From the NCBI GenBank assembly GCA_964017065.1, contig OZ024785.1:6832167-6896166 (forward strand): a stretch of DNA of 64,000 bases, in the 5' to 3' direction. A program made the position numbers and the translations under genes. Source of the DNA: Haliclona indistincta. Its lineage: Eukaryota; Porifera; Demospongiae; Haplosclerida; Chalinidae. Numbering within the stretch: the stretch's first letter is position 1; the number at the start of each line of letters is the position of its first letter. The notes beneath the pieces are model-generated. The model did no database searches, was not told where the DNA came from, and saw nothing but the letters and a program-made list of their open reading frames with translations. This document shows positions 57,150 to 64,000 of this stretch, in pieces.

Positions 57150-58005
57150 ATGACCAAGTTACTGGAGCAGTTTCTCTGGTTTGGAATCACACTAGGTATG
57201 AATCATCACTCATTGTCGTTGTTGGTACATTTTATTTATCTACAGTATTCTTGAAACTGGTTCTTAGTATAAAGACTGTAACATTGGAAGTCATTTAACC
57301 ATCCACTGGACCAGTCTGTCCAGGACAAGAGGTCATACTGACCTGCACTGTAACACAGACAGGTACTGTTCAGGAATTATATTTGCAATGGAACTCGCAA
57401 GAATCAACGTCTACTGTGCTTTATGATTTTAGTAACCAATTGCAACAATCAGGACCACGAAAACTTGATGACTTCATCACTACTGCTGTGATCATGATCA
57501 GCACTGACAGCGCTGTGATAATATCTAATGCTACATTAAAATCAGCTAAGTTTTCAAACAATAACAATACACTTACCTGTGATAGTCCTTGTCAAGATAA
57601 TGATCAAACAGCTACCATCACTATAGCAGGTACTCATAAGTAATTATCATACTCTACAGTACATTACTATACTGGTATAGGTGCCAATAGCATGCCAATT
57701 GGGCTCAAAATCACAGCACCAGCATCACTGACATGGCTACCTCCTCCTAATACTAACTGTGTCTTCAACTACACTGTCAATATCACCAACAGCTCCTGCA
57801 GTATGACTGTGCACTTCAGCACTTCACTGATACTGACTGACCTGCTCACTCGTGGACAGAACTACTCATTTGCTGTGGCTGTTACTGACAGTACAGGACA
57901 ACATGGACCATGGAGTGATCAGCTGATGGTGACTTGGGATGGTGAGTATAACAACTTTTGATGAACAATGATGTATCGTTATCATTAGTTCCAACTAATA
58001 TCAGT
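57150..58005 (+). pseudogene. Locus 26: receptor 5' part with a stop in the Ig exon, 3' truncated
   Basis: 57150-57195 (MTKLLEQFLWFGITLG), 57246-57629 (Ig, WNSQESTSTVLYDFSNQ, a subclass seen only here), 57681-57941 (first FN3, GANSMPIGL; VHFSTS where others have VYSSSTS). TAA at 57296-57298 replaces the CAA of VIQP near the start of the Ig domain, and SPPQDN is SPCQDN. After the FN3 exon only GTTCCAACTAATATCAGT (57988-58005) of exon 4 survives, then unrelated sequence. No membrane or tail exons. Confidence 0.87.
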
Positions 58006-58770
58006 ATGACTCTATAACAAATAGTAAGAGTCATCTGTACTCACGTATTAGCACTCCTCCATGCTCTCTCAGGCAGTAACATAGGAGCGCTAATAATCCG
58101 ATATCGCACCATCCCTTTGTGGATTGATTTCCCGTATATTTTCTGCGCATTATTGTGTCATCCTCCTTCACACACATTATTAAAAATGTGTGGAGTATGA
58201 ATATCATTATTACAACTACATGTACAGTGTACAATAACATGTTAGGCTCTAGTGTACAATTCTTGTTTCTTGTGTTTGATCTTTGTAAATGTTCTGCTCT
58301 GTCTCCTTCCTACTACCTGACTGCATTATCTATTGATACTCTCAAATGATTATAATGTACTTTGACTAGTACTGCTCACTCAGCATGCTCTAGTCACTGC
58401 TATCCACTCATATACAAGTGCATCCTGTTCAATAATGAGTTTACTCCTTCCTTTACATCTTGTAGCTAAACATTCCTACATGCTGTAAATGAGTCACATC
58501 ATTGTTGTAAACTTACATGTTGTTGCATCATCCTCTCATTCAAAGATCTTCTGCAGCAGTTTTCTAGTCACATGTCTTGGTCAACGTCATACTTCCGTTT
58601 TTGACTTGCTATGCAAGAACTTTGAAAACCATTGTATAACCACCATTTTACAGCGCTTTGCAGTCAGGTTGTCAGAAGCAAGCAGACAGAGTCTAGCTTG
58701 TGGTCTTGATACAGTATACACAATGTACCACAAACAGGCACCCACGCATTGTGAATATCATTATTGCCGA
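58006..58770. other. No gene recognised
   Basis: AT-rich sequence between the broken end of locus 26 and the inverted GCGCAAACCGTGGAT repeats; short frames on both strands look random. Confidence 0.5.
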
Positions 58771-60345
58771 GCGCCTTAGCGCGAGGCATTTGATCGCGTA
58801 GTACAGTTTCGAAATTGTATGTTTGTATGTATATATATGTTCTGCGCAAACCGTGGATCGGGACCATCCATGGATTGTCTTGCGCAAAGCGTGGATCGGC
58901 GACATCCATGCTTTGACCAGACAAACCTTGGATCGCTTGCGCAAAGCGTGGATGATGCTTGCGCAAAGCGTGGATGTGGGACAGACTGTGGATCGCTTCT
59001 CTACCAGTATTGTGTACAGCATCAAAGCTAGGCACATGATCTGAAGGAGGCTACATGATGCTGAGACAAAGCTCAGGCACATGGAGAGCAAGGCGGTGTG
59101 ATCTGTGCTGAGACAAAGCTAGACATGAGAGCAAGCCGGTGTGATCTGTGCTGAGACAAAGTTAGACATGAGAGCAAGGCGGTGTGATCTGTGCTGAGAC
59201 AAAGCTAGACATGATGAGAGCAAGGCGGTGTGAGCCGGTGTGATCTGTGCTGAGACAAAGTTAGACATGAGAGCAAGGCGGTGTGATCTGTGCTGAGACA
59301 AAGCTAGGCTCATCATGAGAGCAAGGCAGTGTGATCTGTGCTGAGAAACATGAGAGCAAGGGTTAGGCAGTGTGATGCTGAAACAAAGCTAGTGACCGGC
59401 GTGTATGAGAGCAATTACAATGCTGAAAGTTAGCTAGCCATGACAATGTATGGATACCGTCACATTTTAGTCAACCATCACTATCTTAAGTATGTGTGAT
59501 CACTAGCTGACGGTACTATCCTATTATTACTTTTTCTTCAGGATCTCAAGCTTTCCACTATATTTTAGTCGCCACTTCTATTTTAACCAAGACTGTGAAA
59601 GTCCTCCTCAATTGATGTTACTACATTTCTAAAGCTGAATTATAGACAAATTACTTCTGGAGTCATGTTTTAACCCTTGTACATTCCATCATGTATCCCC
59701 TCAAGCTTCTCTACTTACCAGAGTAGTTGTACTTTTCGTGTTTTTTTTTTTACCTTTATCTGTACAGTCTGTCAGTCATCATTCTCATAACTACGTACAC
59801 CACTATTACTTCTGTTCTCTGATAATGCAACTGTAAAGCAAGTTAATGATGAATGGAATGTTGTACACAGAACACTGCCACTGGGCATGAATATTGTTTA
59901 TTCTCAAGCTGGCAGGGTGGCTAGCATGGGAAAGGTATCAGTCTTTATTCTTTAATAGTACTGAAAGCATGCACTGTAGCAGATGTTCAAGAGTCTTCAT
60001 TTCCTTCTTTTCCACAAAGTAGTCTCCTTTGCTATTGGTCAGTAACGACTTTGCTGCCATCTGTGCTGCTGGATGTGACTAGTGTCACTGTTGCACGGCA
60101 CTGATTCTGATGCTACCATTGCCACTGCACGTTAGTACTAGTCTTACAAAAGCCTGATTGGCGTGTGGCGATCTGTGCGCTTGCGCTTCAGTGGCGGCGA
60201 CGAGGTGCAATCCATGGATTGACTGCGCAAACCGTGGATGGGCGGCCTATCCACGGTTTGCGCAAGACAATCCATGGATGGTCCCGATCCCCGGTTTGCG
60301 CAGAACATATATATATATATATGTCACGTTTTGGAACCCGCGGGG
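58771..60345. mobile_element. Foldback element with GCGCAAACCGTGGAT arms around tandem repeats
   Basis: Left arm 58836-58990: ATATATGTTCTGCGCAAACC, then degenerate repeats of TTGCGCAAAGCGTGGAT. Right arm 60205-60325 is inverted: CCACGGTTTGCGCAAGACAA.., CCGGTTTGCGCAGAACATAT followed by an AT run. Between them are a 43-bp tandem array and about 780 bp of AT-rich unique DNA. No transposase; short mirrored frames on both strands are by-products of the inverted repeat. Confidence 0.6.
59058..59400. repeat. Tandem array, ~43-bp unit, about seven copies
   Basis: The unit is approximately CTGTGCTGAGACAAAGCTAG then ACATGAGAGCAAGGCGGTGTGAT. Copies vary by small indels; those near 59150 and 59250 read AAAGTTAG, the others AAAGCTAG. 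Confidence 0.9.
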
Positions 60346-60406
60346 TCTCGGGGTCTACTTGACGTTCTTTCATAAACACTACGTTCTTTAATAACCATCC
60401 ATTAAA

Positions 60407-60537
60407 ATGGACGACAGCGATTTGCCCAGAGACAGCGATTCGTCAGACTCACTCGTCAGCACTACCGCCGATGCTTTAGCAAGATCCAGGGCTTTGGCAC
60501 GGGAGAGAAAGCGCAGGTGTAGAAGAGTTAATTATAG
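60407..60537 (+). CDS. Possible first exon of an unrecognised basic protein
   Basis: ATG at 60407 begins MDDSDLPRDSDSSDSLVSTT and continues ADALARSRALARERKRR then CRRVNYR to a GTAATA donor. Acidic start followed by an arginine-rich helix-like region is suggestive of a nuclear or transposase-type protein, but no following exon can be identified and no homologue is recognised. Could equally be chance. Confidence 0.3.
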
Positions 60538-61016
60538 GTAATATGCCTATTGGTCTCATCACTGCGCGAGGCAAATTCATGCTGTAAGTATACCTAGTAA
60601 GCAATACTGTGCTCTGTATCAAATCCACAAGTTAGATTCTGTCTGCTTGCTTACAGTGTAACTGCAAAGCGCTGTACATGCAGTGACAAGCAGCAATGAC
60701 AATATGTCTCTCATTCAGTCATTAATTTCTGAGACCCATGGACACTAAATACACACTGTTTGACCAATACTAAAATAAACTTTCTCGGGGTTCAAACTTC
60801 AAAAACAATTGTATGTAAAAATGAGATATTTCAAAAAGCAGTGCTCACATAAAATATTTACATACAGCAGACATACAGTAAGAATTAAAGTTTCTTTTTC
60901 ACAAACCAAAATTTATAATACATTAATAATATTAATTTTTATAACTGCAATAAAAATTAATTTTACTTATGAGCGATTAGCTAATACTTAAGCTTCTCCT
61001 CTCTTTGGGCGGAGTA
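60538..61016. other. No feature recognised
   Basis: AT-rich; a 60-codon plus-strand frame at 60809-60991 is low complexity and not supported. Confidence 0.5.
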
Positions 61017-61865
61017 TTAAGGTAGGACAGGCCCCAAAGGTGTGAAAATCTTTATTTTTCACAAAATTCTTTGTAACTTATATAGTTCACCATCGATTCA
61101 GATCAAAATGAGCTTGAGATCTAGCTGAAGCCGCATTGCAAAACAGTTGCGTTGGGATTTCAGCGCACTAAAACAAAAGTTTGTAGAACGACAGCTGGTT
61201 CAGCCAGCAATACAGTTACAGCTGCGGCTTCTGCTGAAAACTTAGCTTTACCTATCGACTTCGTGTTGGCCAAGTCTGAGACGGCATGAGTATTACACTC
61301 GAGACTTATGTAGCAGCTAAGAAACAGTGAGCGCGGTTGTCTTCGTTTCACGGGCCTTTAAACAGGCTAGATAGCGCGCTGTTTGCTGGGAGACGATCAC
61401 TGCTGATAGCCATCCCCCCACGTACAAGATCGTACATAGTCCAGCGCCATGGACTCTACAAGTCCTGTAGCAGCTATGATAACAAGCCACAGCTGTGGTT
61501 GGACAGCTAGCTCCTCCCACCCTCTGGAATGCAATTACAGTACAATGAATAGATAAACAGTATGTTTCATATCCTTCTAAACCAGCTCTTATGATACAGA
61601 AGCCTAACCCAAGGCTAGCTTTAGCTCAAAGAAGTCTCCAGAAGCCTTGAATTGTGTGCACAAGTGATTTGTGTGGTCAAATCATACCCATTATTAATTA
61701 ATTGCATTCCTTTGTGCCAATCTTTGCACTTAAATATCTCAGCAACCATTCAGTTTTCCTAAATTCTACTTGAGAATCTCCATTATTATTAACAAACTCA
61801 ACAATAATTATAGTCTAAAATGAAAGAAATACAACAGGTGATATTTGGGACCTGTCCTACCTTAA
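61017..61865. mobile_element. TTAA-flanked MITE, about 840 bp
   Basis: GGTAGGACAGGCCCCAAA after TTAA (61017-61020) and the near reverse complement TTTGGGACCTGTCCTACC before TTAA (61862-61865). A TTAA target is the hallmark of piggyBac-group elements, although their ends usually start CCY; PIF/Harbinger ends also start GG, so the class is open. It lies immediately 3' of the stop codon of locus 27. No transposase. Confidence 0.7.
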
Positions 61866-61877
61866 TAATGGACAGCC

Positions 61878-64000
61878 CTAGAACTGTAAAACAGACATGA
61901 AATCTAACATAATAATAATTTTATTACATACTTTACTTGATACTTTCCTTTCATTGGTAGACTGGTACAGTTCCACACAATATAAACTGTGAGTACAATA
62001 CAGATAACTGTTAGTAGGAATAGCAACAAGCCCATGATAATAGCTGCTATTATAACTGATGATAGTACATCACAACATCCTGATGGTGTACTACAACTGT
62101 TCAACCCTACAACACAAGTTGTCAAGTACTTAATGATAGTAACAAAAAACAAATTTACATACTTTGACAAGTCTGAGCCAGAGCATCTAAATGATAATAA
62201 CAAGATCATATATATTTAAGACGCACTAGCAACTTATAGCAAACCTGCAGTAGCTGATTTTGATGCAGTAAATCCAGCAGCATTAGTGATGGTGACAGTA
62301 GCACTAACGGCTTCATTGGCTGGGACAGAACAAATCATCGATTTTGGTACATGTAGGTGAGTTGATGATGTAGTGCAAGTTACAGCAGAATTGATGATTG
62401 GAGGAGTACAATCATCATGACTAGAAGTGTTTGTAATCTAGAAGAAAGAGGATAAACCAAGCTACCACATAGGTCAAAGGTTATCGATACTAATAGCTCA
62501 CCAATGAAACCTGGTAGGTAATGTTATCATCACATGAACTGTTGCTCAGAGGTTCTATTGTAATTTGTTCTATGTCAGTGTCTGCATGATAATTATTGTG
62601 ACAACATCATTCATTATTCTTAAGTACTGAGTTCTCACTTATCTGAGCCCTTGTGGCCTTTTTCAGAGTGTATACCATAAACCTACCAGGCCTGCTTTGG
62701 CAGATAGCCTACTACACACTGTTTGCGCACGGGTTTAATCTACCCATGTGTTTAATCTTACCTTATACTATTTTTTAGAGAATATTATAGATTTGTACCA
62801 TAGGAAGCCTTATTTTCAAAGGCACCGCCAGTGGTGTATTTCAGATATACCATGGAAAGTCACATGATTTCCTGTGGAATAACTAGATATTCCACGGTTT
62901 ATCATGTGATTTCCTGTGGTATATCTGGATATTCCACGGGAAGTCACATGACTCAAAAAGATCATAGAAATGATCTACCTTCCAGAGAGAAAAATAGGAA
63001 GGGGTGAAAGTTGTGAGTCAACCTCACCAGTAAGCTGTAAAGAATGCGTAAGCCGCCCTTATTTATCCTATAGAAACCTACAGACATCAGTGGGCATTGT
63101 GGTTGCCATGATACAAACCATGCCAACCTGTGGTGTATCATGAATACACTCAGCAATAACCATTAATCCTTCGGGCTACGCCCTCGGGATTAATAGTTAT
63201 TGCTTCGTGTATTCGTGATACACCACGGGTAGGCATGGTATAACATACACATAGTTAGAAAATATGAGACAATGCTGATGTGATTTAATGAGATTCACGA
63301 GCATGGAGTTATTACATTTGCACTACATGTAGTTCTAATAAGGCACAATTATACATAATACTTTACTACCAAATTAAATCTACTATTACTTCTTACTGGT
63401 ATTTATAGTGATATCTTGTGACTTGGATACCATGTTTTCACTGCCATCCACACAGTATACAGTAGCAGTGATTGCTTCATCTCCAATCGGCACGGTAACA
63501 CTTGTTTCAGTAACATTGACTGATCCAGTAGATAATTGTAGTGTGTAATGGTCACAGCATTCAGAAGCAACAGAAGGAGCATTCCAGGACAACCGTACAC
63601 TACCCTGAGAGAATCTGCATGGTGAGTATGCCCATGAAGGACTGGATGGATCTATAACAACAATAATGATGTACAATCAGAAATAATTATAAGCAGTATT
63701 TGTGCATACTTTTCAAAGTTATATCAATACTTTGTGGTGTTTCACCATCAGAGCACTGGATAGTTGTGTTTTGTATTATATTCTCTGAGGCAGTTGAAGT
63801 GTAGACCGTAGCATTGGATACGATCTCAATGTTGTTGAGCTTCATTCTCGTGGATCCCAGTGTACCACTGGCACCAATAATGGCAGTATTATCAAAATGA
63901 AATGCTAGTCCACTTGAATTCCGCCACAACAGAAAGCCATTAGAAGTTGTAGTGGTGCATGAAATGTTAGCAGGTGTCACTGATCCTCCACAAATAGATA
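61878..64000 (-). CDS. Locus 27: family-2 Ig/FN3 transmembrane protein, 5' end outside window
   Basis: Transcript-order exons: 64000-63710 (partial; SVTPANISCTTTT, FLLWRNSSG, TTIQCSDGE, Ig-like), 63651-63397 (FN3-like, RLSWNAPSVASECCDHYTLQL), 62581-62502, 62437-62245 (FN3-like, VTCTTSSTHLHV..VTNAAGF-type), 62186-62163 (DALAQTCQ), 62106-61937 (TM VIIAAIIMGLLLFLLTVICI, VWNCTS), 61883-61878 (Phe then TAG). All GT-AG and open as far as visible. Compared with locus 14 the tail ends early (..KGKYQF stop) because the last exon begins TTC TAG instead of TTC AGG. The tail therefore has one tyrosine but no ITIM. Intron 62582-63396 is swollen by foldback repeats. Confidence 0.8.
62850..63245. repeat. 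Two foldback repeats in the large intron of locus 27
   Basis: First: about 62850-62950, alternating direct/inverted copies of TTCCTGTGG, TATTCCACGG and GTCACATGA. Second: about 63100-63245, CCATGATACAAACCATGCC.. mirrored by ..GGCATGGTATAACAT, including AATACACTCAGCAATAACCA and TAGTTATTGCTTCGTGTATT around a central GGATTAATnn hairpin. Both look like short MITEs. Confidence 0.7.

Noticed and set aside
111..57961. Each conserved FN3 exon as an independent single-exon gene
   Set aside because: Phases, splice sites and order with the flanking exons are the same at every locus; they are internal exons.
58664..59091. Histidine/arginine-rich frames on both strands around GCGCAAAGCGTGGAT repeats
   Set aside because: Products of tandem and inverted repeats; the same nonsense peptide appears in several frames.
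59058..59400. Possible CRISPR-like array
   Set aside because: Units are contiguous 43-bp tandem repeats without unique spacers, in a eukaryotic genome.
1..64000. Recombination signal sequences of the V(D)J type near the Ig exons
   Set aside because: I looked for heptamer-spacer-nonamer pairs at exon borders and saw none; variation fits duplication and conversion instead.
1..64000. tRNA, rRNA or other structured RNA genes
   Set aside because: No cloverleaf or rRNA-like stretch recognised by eye; a covariance-model scan would be needed to exclude small ones.

Overview
The window is metazoan nuclear DNA. It is AT-rich, its genes are split into short exons by GT-AG introns mostly of 45-120 bp, neighbouring genes are often only about 200 bp apart, and it carries a decayed Ty3/gypsy element and many foldback/MITE elements. 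That compactness and the sponge-like Ig/FN3 receptor genes suggest a demosponge (Amphimedon-like); the species cannot be settled from sequence alone.

The dominant content is a tandem cluster of single-pass receptor genes, named here loci 1-27. Loci of family 1 share one plan: signal-peptide exon; one Ig-like exon (VCPGQE..LTC...W...C.SPP); a nearly invariant FN3 exon (LTWLPPPNTNCVFNYTV...HGPWSDQL); a second FN3 domain on two exons (..W+(E/D) then SPTHPPVLYYTV..VNSIGKG); one or two stalk exons; a transmembrane exon; and a cytoplasmic tail with tyrosine motifs. Tails come in two classes. The short tail (TM exon LSIIGTTLITSLVWCC, basic stop-transfer, then ENVAYGQVGSRIRK) carries VAYGQV, a perfect ITIM-type motif. 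The long tail (TM SLGATVLLILLLVIVPILLALIC, five further small exons) carries IYDQP, PEYAQV and (I/V)AYGLT, and in locus 19 is replaced by a tail with two ITIMs (LVYAQI, VVYATV). A second, smaller family (loci 8, 13, 14, 27) has an Ig-like N-domain, FN3-like domains (SPSW..RLSWN.P.VAPECC..Y.VQL), a TM segment and a short tail lacking tyrosine motifs.

Layout: 1-10,921 family-1 loci 1-4 (mostly damaged), with two inverted copies of a 1.2-kb transposon; 11,136-25,361 the healthiest block (loci 5-7, 10-12, intact) interrupted by truncated minus-strand family-2 pseudogene 8 and truncated locus 9; 25,648-30,714 a MITE, family-2 pseudogene 13 and intact family-2 locus 14; 30,715-39,400 a transposon graveyard with MITEs, two related foldback-ended elements and a truncated gypsy pol with 3' LTR; 39,577-49,665 family-1 loci 15-20; 49,733-54,393 an inverted minus-strand part (loci 21-23); 54,440-58,005 loci 24-26; 58,005-61,016 repeats; 61,017-64,000 a TTAA-flanked MITE and family-2 locus 27, running off the right edge.

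Thirteen loci keep an open, spliceable reading frame across all recognised exons (3, 5, 6, 7, 10, 11, 12, 14, 16, 18, 19, 22, 25); locus 27 is open as far as seen. The rest carry stops, frameshifts, deletions or truncations. The cluster looks like a birth-and-death family of surface receptors in which the variable Ig exon is recombined onto different stalk and tail modules through an ultra-conserved FN3 exon. Function as a self/non-self or microbe-sensing inhibitory receptor system is inference from architecture, not shown here.
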